From the NCBI GenBank assembly GCA_012719125.1, contig JAAYAY010000242.1, positions 1 to 55,175 on the forward strand: 55,175 bases of DNA, written 5' to 3'. Of the stretch, positions 8,131 to 16,632 are shown one piece after another (the stretch's first letter is position 1; each line of letters starts with the position of its first letter). The DNA is from Planctomycetaceae bacterium. GTDB lineage: Bacteria; Planctomycetota; Planctomycetia; Pirellulales; Thermoguttaceae. The notes under the pieces were generated by a model. It had not been told where the DNA came from. It saw only the letters and a list, made by a program, of their open reading frames with translations, and did no database searches. The position numbers were made by a program, and so were the translations under genes.

Positions 8131-8598
8131 ATGATCTCCTGCACTGAATTCATCCCGGCCTACAGCGAACTGTTCAAGTTTCTGGAAGCGGAAGGCGGCC
8201 CGGAAGCCGTCCAGCGGTTCTGGGAGTACCTCTCCGACACCTTTCTCGACAACCTCAAGAGCGCCGTCGAGAGGGAAGGGATCCGCGGGTGCTGGACCTA
8301 CTGGAGCCACACGCTCAACGAAGAGGCCGCCGATTTCACCATGGAGTTGGACGAAGAAGCCGGGCAGTTTCGCATCGTCATGCATCGCTGCCCCTCCATG
8401 GCCCGGCTTCTCGAACTCGAGCATGTCGAGCCCTATCCCGACTACTGCCGCCATTGCGACGTCCTCTATCGCCGCGTGCTGGAGCCTCTCGGATATCGTT
8501 GTGAAGTCGACCTGTCGCACTGCCAACAAGCCCGCTGCTCCCTGACAGTCACCGACCAGAAACGCGTCCTAAAACCTTCACCCCCATCCCCGTCTTAG
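8131..8598 (+). CDS. L-2-amino-thiazoline-4-carboxylate hydrolase-like protein
   Basis: A 155-residue soluble protein. The C-terminal half fits the ATC-hydrolase-like family: a Cys-containing strand (MHRCPSMARLLELEHVEPYP), then a YCRHCDVLYRRVLEPLGYR segment with Cys-Asp, and a final cysteine-bearing strand (HCQQARCSLTV). In characterised members such residues belong to the domain that hydrolyses 2-amino-thiazoline-4-carboxylate, but many members are of unknown substrate. The N-terminus is helical and acidic. GAGAGAG precedes the ATG. The closing Pro/Ser-rich tail is probably disordered. The next gene starts 180 bases on, so a shared transcript is possible but not shown. The assignment is by motif impression only. 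Confidence 0.6.
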   Translation: MISCTEFIPAYSELFKFLEAEGGPEAVQRFWEYLSDTFLDNLKSAVEREGIRGCWTYWSHTLNEEAADFTMELDEEAGQFRIVMHRCPSMARLLELEHVEPYPDYCRHCDVLYRRVLEPLGYRCEVDLSHCQQARCSLTVTDQKRVLKPSPPSPS

Positions 8599-8745
8599 TC
8601 ATAGTCTTAGTTGCGCCACCTGCCCGCCCCGTTTCCTCAACCACCCCGCCTGCGGGTCCGTATCAACAGCCTCGAATCTTGACAGCACCGCCCCCGCTCC
8701 GGTATCAAGGGCACAACAGCAAGCCGGCCATTCCGAGCAGCCGGG

Positions 8746-8764
8746 CTTGAGACATGCGTCTCAA
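8746..8764. repeat. Short perfect hairpin before the dehydrogenase gene
   Basis: TTGAGAC-ATGC-GTCTCAA forms a 7-bp stem with a 4-base loop about 15 bases before the ATG at 8779. It could shape the ribosome site region (GGGAAAC). The gap 8599-8778 shows nothing else. Confidence 0.4.
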
Positions 8765-8778
8765 AGGGAAACACGCCT

Positions 8779-9753
8779 ATGAAGATCGAGACCGTCGGTG
8801 TTGCGGGACTGGGACTCCTGGGACGCGGAATCGCCGCCTGCCTGCTGGGGCACGGGTTTCGCGTGGTCGCCTTCACTCGCCGCGAAGCCACCCACGACGA
8901 AGCAAGAACCTACATCGGCCGGGCGATCGGCGACCTGGTCCAGCGGGCCGGCTTTCCTGAAGGATTGTTGCAGGAGTGGCCCGAGCGATACGAGCCGGTC
9001 ACTTCGCTGGACCCGATGGCCGATTGCGAGTTTGTCATCGAATCGGTGGTCGAGGACATGGATACGAAGCAGGAGGTCTATGATCGGCTCGAAGAACTGC
9101 TCGGGGCCGACGTGCCGATTGCCAGCAACACCTCGGCACTACCGATCTCGCAGCTTCAGCGGGGACGCAAGCACCCGCAGCGGTTCCTGGGCATGCACTG
9201 GGCCGAGCCTGCCCACATAACACGCTTTCTGGAGATCATCCGCGGAGAGCAAACGTCCGACGCGGCCTTCCAGACGGCGGCCCAACTGGCCAGAAATATC
9301 GGCAAGGAACCGTCAATGGTGGAAAAGGACGTACCGGCGTTCATCGTCAACCGGATCGGCTACGCCATGTATCGCGAGGCGCTCCACGTGCTGGAGATGG
9401 GCGTGGCCGACGTGGAAACCATCGACCGGTCGGTTCGCAACGCACTAGGATTGTGGGCGACCCTCTGCGGCCCGTTTCGTTGGATCGACCTGACCGGCGG
9501 CCCGGCCCTCTATGCCAACGCGATCGAGGGAGTGCTGCCCAGCCTGAGCAACGCCACGGAACTGCCGAAAACCATGCGAGACCTGCGCGAGGCCGGCGCC
9601 CGCGGCACAGCCAACGGTCGCGGATTCTACCAGTACTCGGAGGACGAGGCGAAACAGTGGGAAGAGCTTCTCCGCCGGCACGCCTGGACCGTGCGCCAAT
9701 TGATGGACGAGTACTTCCCGATTCCTTCCCCTGACGAACACGGTGCGGAATGA
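8779..9753 (+). CDS. 3-hydroxyacyl-CoA dehydrogenase family protein
   Basis: A 324-residue NAD-dependent enzyme. Residues 1-190 are the Rossmann NAD-binding domain with the GLGLLG loop (10-15). ADCEFVIESVVEDMDTKQEV (about 80-100) and SNTSALPIS are hallmark segments. His140 in GMHWAEPAH sits at the position of the catalytic His. Residues about 195-300 form the C-terminal helical domain with VNRIGYAMYREALHVLE. The usual reaction is oxidation of L-3-hydroxyacyl-CoA to 3-ketoacyl-CoA, but the short single-function form is also used for hydroxybutyrate-type or other beta-hydroxy acids. No other beta-oxidation gene is nearby, so the substrate is open. Confidence 0.88.
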   Translation: MKIETVGVAGLGLLGRGIAACLLGHGFRVVAFTRREATHDEARTYIGRAIGDLVQRAGFPEGLLQEWPERYEPVTSLDPMADCEFVIESVVEDMDTKQEVYDRLEELLGADVPIASNTSALPISQLQRGRKHPQRFLGMHWAEPAHITRFLEIIRGEQTSDAAFQTAAQLARNIGKEPSMVEKDVPAFIVNRIGYAMYREALHVLEMGVADVETIDRSVRNALGLWATLCGPFRWIDLTGGPALYANAIEGVLPSLSNATELPKTMRDLREAGARGTANGRGFYQYSEDEAKQWEELLRRHAWTVRQLMDEYFPIPSPDEHGAE

Positions 9754-9840
9754 TGGAACGGTGGAATAGTGGAATGTTGGAATGATGGGGCGGTTTGATC
9801 GAAGGGCGGTTTTCCAGCATTCCAGTATTCCCCCCCATAC
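9748..9840. repeat. TGGAATG-word repeat with inverted arm
   Basis: The sequence after the dehydrogenase stop is built from repeats of GGAAT followed by G or A and TGG/GTGG (about 9751-9790). It is followed at 9816-9838 by a reverse-complement-like block (CCAGCATTCCAGTATTCC). It can fold as an imperfect hairpin. It looks like a dispersed intergenic repeat and contains no gene. Confidence 0.55.
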
Positions 9841-9888
9841 TTCGATGACAACGCCCTGCAACGAACGAGACTGTACCCCGGACGACCC

Positions 9889-10977
9889 ATGAGACTCATC
9901 TTCGACTCCCATCTCGATCTGGCCTGGAGCGCCCTTGGTTGGGACCGTGACTTGACCTTGCCCCTTGCCGAACTCAACGCGGCGGAAGCCGGCATGGACG
10001 ACTGCGACGCTCGCGGCCGGGCCACGACCTGTTGGCCCGAACTGCGTAAGGCCGGCGTGGCCGTCTGCCTCGCGACGGTGCTGGCACGGGTGAAGCCCGA
10101 CATTCCGGCCCCCGAGCGGCAGCGGCGGCGCGGCATCGATTACGGCCACACCGCGGCTGCCTACGCCGTGGCCCAGGGACAACTGGCCTATTACCGCCTG
10201 CTGGAATCGCAAGGTGAACTTGTCTTCCTGAGGACGGCCGGCGATCTGCGAGATCATTGGACGCGTTGGCGGCAACCGGCGGGCGACCACATGCCCCTCG
10301 GTATCATCCTGGCCATGGAAGGGGCCGATCCCGTCGTCTCGCCGGAACAGCTCGAAGACTGGTGGCACGACGGTCTCCGATCACTGAGCCTCGCCCACTA
10401 CGGCCCGAGCCGCTATGCCGTGGGCACGGGCAGCGAGGGACCCATTACAGAAGATGGTCGGCGGCTGCTGGCCGAGATGCAGCGTCTGGGAATGATCCTC
10501 GATGTCACCCATCTCGCGGAGCCCGGTTTCAGCGAGGCCCTGGACTCGTTCGGCGGTCCGCTGATGGCCAGCCACAATAACTGCCGCGCACTCGTGCCGG
10601 GCGACCGGCAGTTTTCCGACGAGCAGATCCGCCGGCTCGTCAATCGCGACACGGTCATCGGCGTCGCCCTCGACGCCTGGATGCTCTATCCGGATTGGAA
10701 GAAGGGACAAACGCCCCATGACGCCGTGCAAATGGATGCCGTGTGCGATCATGTGGATCATATCTGCCAGGTCGCCGGCAACTGCCGCCATGCGGCCATC
10801 GGCAGCGACCTGGACGGCGGCTACGGCACCGAGCAGACGCCGGCCGGACTGGACTCGATCGCCGACCTGCAAATCCTCGGCGAGATTCTCGCCCGGCGAG
10901 GCTATGCGGACGAGGACATCGACGCGGTGTTTCATGGCAACTGGCTGAGGTTCTTCGAAAGGTGTCTGCCGTCATGA
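9889..10977 (+). CDS. Membrane dipeptidase-family amidohydrolase (peptidase M19)
   Basis: A 362-residue protein of the renal-dipeptidase family, which hydrolyses dipeptides at a di-zinc site. Metal ligands are visible: His8 and Asp10 in DSHLDL, Glu144 in AMEGAD, a His in DVTHL, a His in ASHNNCRAL, and the acidic GSDLDGG near the C-terminus. No signal peptide is seen, so it is probably cytoplasmic. The stop overlaps the start of the next gene (ATGA at 10974-10977), so it is translationally coupled to a HEAT/symporter fusion. This pairing would suit uptake and cleavage of a peptide or amino-acid derivative. The family also includes enzymes acting on other amides. Confidence 0.9.
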   Translation: MRLIFDSHLDLAWSALGWDRDLTLPLAELNAAEAGMDDCDARGRATTCWPELRKAGVAVCLATVLARVKPDIPAPERQRRRGIDYGHTAAAYAVAQGQLAYYRLLESQGELVFLRTAGDLRDHWTRWRQPAGDHMPLGIILAMEGADPVVSPEQLEDWWHDGLRSLSLAHYGPSRYAVGTGSEGPITEDGRRLLAEMQRLGMILDVTHLAEPGFSEALDSFGGPLMASHNNCRALVPGDRQFSDEQIRRLVNRDTVIGVALDAWMLYPDWKKGQTPHDAVQMDAVCDHVDHICQVAGNCRHAAIGSDLDGGYGTEQTPAGLDSIADLQILGEILARRGYADEDIDAVFHGNWLRFFERCLPS

Positions 10978-13517
10978 GTTCCTTGTCGCAGCGTCGGCCG
11001 GTGCGAGTGGTCATGTTGAAGCCGTCACAACACTCGGTATCGGGCTGTAGGACAGGATTGTATCCTGTCCGGACAGGTTACAAACCTGTCCTACGGTCCC
11101 TGTTGCTACTGCTTCTGGCCAGCTTGATTGCCCTATCGGCCTACTCCCAATCAGTCGCGGCGGACCCGGTGGCAAAGGTCACCCCCGACCTGCGTGACAA
11201 CTCGATTCGCACGCTCCGCGACGTGCTCGAAAGAGAAGATCGCTGGGTCAAGGTCCATGCGGCCGAGTTCCTGCTGGAACTGGACTATCCGGATCGGGTG
11301 GAAGAGACGTTTCTTCGAGAGCTCGACCGGAACGGCGAAGAGCCCGAGTATCGGATCGGCATCTGGCGGGTGTTGGCCAAGGCGACCTATGATCCCAAGG
11401 CCAAGGCTCGCTGGATCAGCCGAATTCGCGAGGTATTTCTCGATCCCGATGCACCCGACCGGCTCCACGCGGTCGAGACGCTGGCCAAGCTCGGGGTTAC
11501 GGTTCCGGCAGGAACGGAATCATCCAAGGCCCGAACGGAACGGGACGCGTTTGAAGGGGTTGCAGCAGGCGACGACGCCATGACGCCCTTTGCTCGCTGG
11601 GTGCTGGTCAACAGCGACCCGAATCACGATGATGCCCTGCTGGGCGAACTGCTGGCTTCAGAAGATGCTCGAATCCGCGGCCTGGCGGCCTATGCCATTC
11701 GCCACCTGCCGGCAATCTCCGCCAATACCCAAAAGGCCTTGACGTCGGCCGCCGAGGCCGAGCCCGAAGATTCCGAGTGGCGAGTCCACCTGGCGTGTGC
11801 TATGGCCATCCACGGACTGCCCGACACGCGAGACAAGTGGACAGCCGAGTTGCGCCGGCGGGCCACGTCGGGCGAGACGAGTCAGCGTTACCAGGCCTGT
11901 CAGACGCTGGCCCGGCTGGCGACGGGAGACGACATGGAATTGCTGACCGGGTGTCTCGGTGCTTCCGAGGCCGACGTTCGCTCGGCAGCCGCCTACGCGA
12001 TCTTGCGGGTTGGCCGGCGAGCGAGCCATTTCATGACCGCCTTGGACTGGGCCGTGATCGGGCTCTATGCGGCCGGAATGCTGGCAATCGGCTGGTACTA
12101 CTCGCGGCGCACGGCTACGACCGACGACTATTTGCTCGGCGGCCGCAACATGAACCCGTTGAGCGTGGGCCTTTCCCTGTTCGCCACGCTTCTGAGCACG
12201 ATCACCTACCTGGCATTCCCGGGCGAGATGATTCGCTATGGACCGATGGTTCTGGCCATGGTCGTGGCCTATCCGTTCGTGGCCCTGGTCGTAGGCTGGC
12301 TGATGATCCCCTTCTTCATGCGGCTCCAGGTCACCAGCGCCTATCAGATCCTCGAGATGCGGCTCGGGCTGGGCGTGCGGATGCTTGGTTCGATCTTCTT
12401 TCTCTCTCTGCGACTGCTCTGGATGGCGGTGATCATCTATGCGACGACCGACAAAATCCTCGTGCCGCTGATGGGACTCGATTCGTCCGCCACGCCCTGG
12501 CTGTGCGCTGTCCTCGGAGTGATCACCGTCACCTACACGTCGATGGGCGGGCTCCGCGCAGTGGTCGTCACCGACGTCATCCAGACCTTGATCCTTCTGG
12601 GCGGCGCCGTTGTAACGATCGTGCTGGTCACCGTCTTCCTGGGCGGCGTGGGGAACTGGTGGCCCACGGAGTGGCCGGCCCATTGGCCCGAACCGAAACT
12701 CTACGATCCCAACGAACGGATCACGTTCTTTGCCATCGTGTTGGCAACGTTCACCTGGTGGTCGTGCACTTCGGGCTCCGACCAGATGGCGATCCAGCGC
12801 TACCTGGCCACACGCGACGTCAAGGCTGCCCGAACGGTGCTGATCACCACCCTGAGCGCCAACGTGCTGGTCAATCTTCTTCTGACCCTCGTGGGGTTCT
12901 CGTTGCTGGCCTACTTCCGCCTCAACCCGCATCTGGTTCCCGACGGCCGGACGATCCTGGGCAACGCCGACCAGTTGTTCACACAATTCATCGCGCTGGC
13001 CCTGCCTGCCGGCCTGAGCGGACTGGTCGTGGCCGGCTTGCTGGCCGCCGCCATGTCGAGCCTGTCGTCGGGCGTCAATTCCTCCTGTTCGGTGATCACC
13101 GTCGACTTCATCGACCGCTTCCGCCGCAGCAGGGAGAACGAACTGGATCACGTGCGGCTGGCCAAATACGTTTCGGTCGTTGTGGGGGCAGTCGTCGTGC
13201 TGCTGAGTGCCTATGTGGGCTCCGTGCAGGGCAACCTGTTTGAAGTGACCTACAAGGTCGTCAACCTGATCACGGTTCCCCTGTTCGGCCTGTTCTTCAT
13301 GGCGATGTTCGTGCCCTGGGCAAAGGGTTGGGCGACGATTCTGGGCGCGGCCACCGGAATGACGGTGGTCGTGACCATCAATTTCTGGAAAGAACTGACC
13401 GGTAGCAGCGGCGGGATCAGCATCTTCTGGGCGATGCCCCTCGCGTTCGTGGCGCAGACGGCGGTCGGCTCGGTGGCGAGCCTGGTGCCGATAGGACTGC
13501 GGAGAGAGAAGCTGTGA
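10974..13517 (+). CDS. HEAT-repeat domain fused to sodium:solute symporter
   Basis: An 847-residue protein starting at the ATG that overlaps the dipeptidase stop; an in-frame ATG at 11013 is an alternative. A hydrophobic segment (LLLLLLASLIALSAYSQSVAA) acts as signal peptide or first membrane helix. Residues about 60-345 are alpha-helical repeats of HEAT type (for example VKVHAAEFLLELDYPDRVEE and RGLAAYAIRHLP). From residue 354 (MTALDWAVIGLYAAGMLAIG) a full-length SSS transporter of about 494 residues follows, with the GGRNMNPLSVGLSLFATLLS signature segment, so sodium-driven import is expected. HEAT repeats before a symporter are unusual and suggest a periplasmic binding or scaffold domain. 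A 48-bp palindrome lies inside the frame before the hydrophobic segment. Confidence 0.85.
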   Translation: MSSLSQRRPVRVVMLKPSQHSVSGCRTGLYPVRTGYKPVLRSLLLLLLASLIALSAYSQSVAADPVAKVTPDLRDNSIRTLRDVLEREDRWVKVHAAEFLLELDYPDRVEETFLRELDRNGEEPEYRIGIWRVLAKATYDPKAKARWISRIREVFLDPDAPDRLHAVETLAKLGVTVPAGTESSKARTERDAFEGVAAGDDAMTPFARWVLVNSDPNHDDALLGELLASEDARIRGLAAYAIRHLPAISANTQKALTSAAEAEPEDSEWRVHLACAMAIHGLPDTRDKWTAELRRRATSGETSQRYQACQTLARLATGDDMELLTGCLGASEADVRSAAAYAILRVGRRASHFMTALDWAVIGLYAAGMLAIGWYYSRRTATTDDYLLGGRNMNPLSVGLSLFATLLSTITYLAFPGEMIRYGPMVLAMVVAYPFVALVVGWLMIPFFMRLQVTSAYQILEMRLGLGVRMLGSIFFLSLRLLWMAVIIYATTDKILVPLMGLDSSATPWLCAVLGVITVTYTSMGGLRAVVVTDVIQTLILLGGAVVTIVLVTVFLGGVGNWWPTEWPAHWPEPKLYDPNERITFFAIVLATFTWWSCTSGSDQMAIQRYLATRDVKAARTVLITTLSANVLVNLLLTLVGFSLLAYFRLNPHLVPDGRTILGNADQLFTQFIALALPAGLSGLVVAGLLAAAMSSLSSGVNSSCSVITVDFIDRFRRSRENELDHVRLAKYVSVVVGAVVVLLSAYVGSVQGNLFEVTYKVVNLITVPLFGLFFMAMFVPWAKGWATILGAATGMTVVVTINFWKELTGSSGGISIFWAMPLAFVAQTAVGSVASLVPIGLRREKL
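11047..11094. repeat. 48-bp near-perfect palindrome inside the HEAT-symporter reading frame
   Basis: Two 24-base halves (11047-11070 and 11071-11094) are reverse complements except for two positions. Each half is also a small hairpin (GGACAGGAT/ATCCTGTCC and GGACAGGTT/AACCTGTCC). It is read in frame as codons just before the hydrophobic segment. It looks like an inserted dispersed palindromic element. Confidence 0.75.
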
Positions 13518-13622
13518 CTTTCGAGCCGTGAGCTATGGGCAGGTGATTGCGGATGGGAAGACTCGGTGTAGCGTACGCTCGTTTTCGCGCGAGTTCCTTG
13601 CCTGCGAGGGCCTGTTTTCCCG

Positions 13623-13651
13623 TTCATCCGTGGCATCCCGTAGGGTATAAT
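13623..13651 (+). promoter_or_regulatory. Candidate sigma-70 promoter for the HExxH protein gene
   Basis: A perfect TATAAT (13646-13651) lies 17 bases after a weak TTCATC (13623-13628). The predicted start near 13658 gives a leader of about 75 nt before the ATG at 13732. Confidence 0.45.
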
Positions 13652-13731
13652 TGATTCGTCGCTGCACGCGGGGCCGAGACTCCGTCCGGGCTGTCGACAG
13701 ACGGACTGGCGTTCTGCGAGGATCGACTCCG

Positions 13732-14889
13732 ATGATTCAACCTGCCTGGCGAACGGGTGCCGCCCTCCTTCTTGCGGCTATTCTTTGCGCCGCACGCTCC
13801 GCCTCGGGACTGGACCACCTGGTACTCAACCGCGACGGAAAGACACTGCAGTTGGACGGCCGGAGCATGATCGTCGCGCAGGACAGAAGCTGCATGTTCC
13901 AGACGCGGGACGGCGTGATCTGGCTGGCGAAGGCCGACGAGGTCGGTGAGTTGTCCTCTGACGACGCCCCCTTCGAGCCCTACACGAGCGAAGAACTGGC
14001 GGCACGGTTGCTGGCGGAACTGCCGGCCGGCTTCGACGTATACTACACGGCGGATTACGTCGTTTGCCACAACACCTCCCGCGGCTATGCGCTCTGGTGC
14101 GGAGCCCTGCTCGAACGGCTTCATTCGGCCTTCACCAATTTCTGGAGCCGCAAGGGATTTGAGCTGAAGCAGCCCGAGTTTCCGCTGGTGGCCTGCGTCT
14201 TCGCAGACAAAGGGTCCTACTCGCGGTTCGCCCTGCCCGAATTGGGCGAGGCCGTCAATTCGGTGGTCGCTTACTATAGTCTGCGGACCAACCGGATCAC
14301 GATGTACGATCTTTCCGGAATCGAGTCGTCGGGCGGTCCGAACTCGCGAATGAACTCGGCCGCTCAGATCAACCGCATTCTCTCCCGGCCGAGCGCGGCG
14401 CCTATGGTGGCGACGATCGTCCACGAGGCGACGCACCAGATTGCCTTCAATTGCGGGCTTCATCAACGATACAGCGATTGCCCCCTCTGGTTCAGCGAGG
14501 GGATCGCCATGTATTTCGAAACTCCCGACTTGAGCAGTTCGCGGGGCTGGCGGAGTATCGGCGAGATCAACAAGCTGCGACTGGACCAGTTTCGCAACTA
14601 TCTGAAACGCCGCCCCCCCGACTCCCTGCAGAGACTGGTAACCGGCGACAACCGGCTCCGCGATACCGCCACGGCCATCGACGCCTATGCGGAAGCCTGG
14701 GCCTTGACCTACTTCCTGCTGCAGCAGAGATCCGCGGCCTACGTCCAGTACCTGCAGACGCTCTCCAAAAAGGCCCCCCAATTCTGGGACACTCCGGAAA
14801 CCCGGTGGTCCGACTTCTGCGACGCCTTCGGGCCGGACGTGAACCAACTGGAAGTCGAATTCCAGCGGTATCTGTCCAAGCTCCATTAG
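13732..14889 (+). CDS. Secreted DUF1570-like putative metalloprotease
   Basis: A 385-residue protein with a signal peptide (AALLLAAILCAARSASG) after the ATG at 13732. The mature part has a zinc-peptidase-like site HEATHQ (HExxH) in VATIVHEATHQIAFN, followed by a WFSEGIAMYFE segment. The spacing matches the third zinc ligand of gluzincin-type proteases, as in planctomycete DUF1570 proteins. An N-terminal strand-rich segment (LDHLVLNRDGKTLQLDG) precedes it. It would act outside the cytoplasmic membrane; the substrate is unknown. It follows the symporter by about 210 bases and has its own promoter-like sequence, so it is probably transcribed separately. Confidence 0.8.
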   Translation: MIQPAWRTGAALLLAAILCAARSASGLDHLVLNRDGKTLQLDGRSMIVAQDRSCMFQTRDGVIWLAKADEVGELSSDDAPFEPYTSEELAARLLAELPAGFDVYYTADYVVCHNTSRGYALWCGALLERLHSAFTNFWSRKGFELKQPEFPLVACVFADKGSYSRFALPELGEAVNSVVAYYSLRTNRITMYDLSGIESSGGPNSRMNSAAQINRILSRPSAAPMVATIVHEATHQIAFNCGLHQRYSDCPLWFSEGIAMYFETPDLSSSRGWRSIGEINKLRLDQFRNYLKRRPPDSLQRLVTGDNRLRDTATAIDAYAEAWALTYFLLQQRSAAYVQYLQTLSKKAPQFWDTPETRWSDFCDAFGPDVNQLEVEFQRYLSKLH

Positions 14890-14934
14890 CGGTCGGTTGC
14901 TTGGCGGCGACGCGGTAGTTATCATAGGGGCGTA

Positions 14935-14966
14935 GCCGGTTATTAACTTCGCCGTTAGTAACCGGC
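14935..14966. terminator. Strong stem-loop after the HExxH gene
   Basis: GCCGGTTATTAAC (14935-14947) pairs with GTTAGTAACCGGC (14954-14966) with one mismatch across a 6-base loop. It lies 45 bases after the stop. There is no T-run, so it may be a dispersed palindrome or processing site and not a classical terminator. The remainder of 14890-15058 is non-coding. Confidence 0.5.
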
Positions 14967-15058
14967 CCTCCGCGGCTCCCAAGGTTCGGTCCCTCGGCGC
15001 CGCGATGATCTTCCTCCCACCTATGTAGTTGCCCACCTTCCTCAGAGGAGCAAGCGCC

Positions 15059-16372
15059 ATGCCGCACGCATCCGATCAGTTGAAAACGGAAACCAATCGC
15101 CGGAGCTTCCTCAAGACGAGCGCCCTCGTCGGCGGAGCGGCCCTGGCCGGGCTCTCGATCCAGCGCGGGGCCCACGCGGCGGAGAACAACCAACTCAAGG
15201 TGGGGCTGATCGGCTGCGGCGGCCGGGGTACCGGCGCCGCCGGAAACGCCTTGACCGCCGACCCGAACACGGTCCTCACCGCCATGGCCGACGCCTTCGA
15301 GGACCGCATGACCACCTCTCACCAGAACCTCGTGAAGCAGTACGGTGACCGCGTCCAGGTCCCCAAGGAAAGGCAGTTCACCGGTTTCGACGGATACCAG
15401 AAACTGATCGACAGCGGGGTGGACGTCGTTCTACTGTGCGCGCCGCCCCATTTTCGTCCCAAACAATTGCGGGCAGCCGTCGAGGCCGGAAAACAGATCT
15501 TCTGCGAGAAGCCGGTCGCCGTCGACGCCCCCGGAATCCGCTCGGTCCTCGAATCAACCAAGATGGCCGAAGAAAAGGGGCTGAGCCTGGTTTCGGGCCT
15601 CTGCTGGCGATACGACGATGCCGTCAAGGGCACCATGCAGCGCATCCTGGACGGGGCAATCGGCGACGTCCTCTCCGTCCACACGAACTACCTCACGGGC
15701 GAGCTCTGGCATCGCGGCCCGCAGGACACCGAGATGGCCTACCAGATGCGAAACTGGTACTACTTCACCTGGTTGTCGGGCGACTTCAACGTCGAGCAGC
15801 ACGTCCATAGTCTGGACAAAGCCCTCTGGGCGTTCCGCGACGAGCCGCCGCTCCGAGCCTACGGACTCGGTGGTCGCCAGGTCCGCGTCGAGCAACCTAC
15901 GTACGGCGACATCTACGACCACATGGCCGTCGTCTACGAGTATCCCGACGGCAAGAAGGTTCACTCCTACTGCCGTCAGCAGAAGGGGTGCTTCGGCGAC
16001 GTGTCGGATCAGATTCTGGGAACGAAAGGCCGTGCCATCGTCACTCCCAAGCACACCATCGAAGGCGAGAATCCGTGGCAGTTTCGCGGCGAAAAGGAAA
16101 GCATGTATGTCGCCGAGCACAAGGCCCTGTTCAGTTCCATTCGCTCAGGGAAGCCGATCAATAACGGCGTCTACATGGCTCGCAGCACGATGATGGGCAT
16201 TCTCGGCCGCATGGTCTGCTACACCGGCCAAGCAATCACCTGGGAACAAGCCATGGCAAGCACCGAGGATCTCACTCCCGCGTCCTATGCATGGGATGCC
16301 GATCCTCCCACCCTGCCCGACGCCGAAGGCCGGTACAAAGTGGCCCTTCCAGGTCAGACCCCCTTCAAATAG
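15059..16372 (+). CDS. Tat-exported Gfo/Idh/MocA-family oxidoreductase
   Basis: A 437-residue protein starting at the ATG at 15059, behind GAGGAG. A twin-arginine signal (NRRSFLKTSALVGGAALAGL, Arg14-Arg15) directs folded export. The Rossmann domain starts at KVGLIGCGGRGTG and carries the EKP motif (CEKPVAVDAPG). The C-terminal alpha/beta domain includes a GDFNVEQHVHSLD segment with the His typical of sugar oxidoreductases of this family. Planctomycetes have many such exported paralogues. They are generally assigned to NAD(P)-dependent oxidation of sugars or inositols, but real substrates are mostly unknown. How an exported NAD-linked enzyme gets its cofactor is a general puzzle; pre-export cofactor loading is possible with Tat. 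It has no obvious operon partner. Confidence 0.9.
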   Translation: MPHASDQLKTETNRRSFLKTSALVGGAALAGLSIQRGAHAAENNQLKVGLIGCGGRGTGAAGNALTADPNTVLTAMADAFEDRMTTSHQNLVKQYGDRVQVPKERQFTGFDGYQKLIDSGVDVVLLCAPPHFRPKQLRAAVEAGKQIFCEKPVAVDAPGIRSVLESTKMAEEKGLSLVSGLCWRYDDAVKGTMQRILDGAIGDVLSVHTNYLTGELWHRGPQDTEMAYQMRNWYYFTWLSGDFNVEQHVHSLDKALWAFRDEPPLRAYGLGGRQVRVEQPTYGDIYDHMAVVYEYPDGKKVHSYCRQQKGCFGDVSDQILGTKGRAIVTPKHTIEGENPWQFRGEKESMYVAEHKALFSSIRSGKPINNGVYMARSTMMGILGRMVCYTGQAITWEQAMASTEDLTPASYAWDADPPTLPDAEGRYKVALPGQTPFK

Positions 16373-16422
16373 TCGGCCGTAGAACAGGCTCCTACAGCGA
16401 CGAACGACCCGAGTATCACCCC

Positions 16423-16437
16423 CCCTGCAAGGCAGGG
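16423..16437. terminator. Short hairpin downstream of the oxidoreductase
   Basis: CCCTGC-AAG-GCAGGG, a 6-bp perfect stem 50 bases after the stop. There is no T-run. The rest of 16373-16632 is non-coding, with only a weak TATACT at 16543-16548. Confidence 0.35.
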
Positions 16438-16632
16438 TGCGATCGATGTAACGCGGATCGGATTGCGCCAAATCGCCTCAAGCACGAAACGCAAATCCCC
16501 TCGACAGAGTGGTTTTTCGTGCAGGTTGCGTGAGCTTCGGGTTATACTTGTGAACTTAGGGGTGCCCCGGTAGTTGGAGAATTCACGACGGTCTGAGATC
16601 GTCTTGACCAAGCTTTGAGGAGCCAGTTTGGC

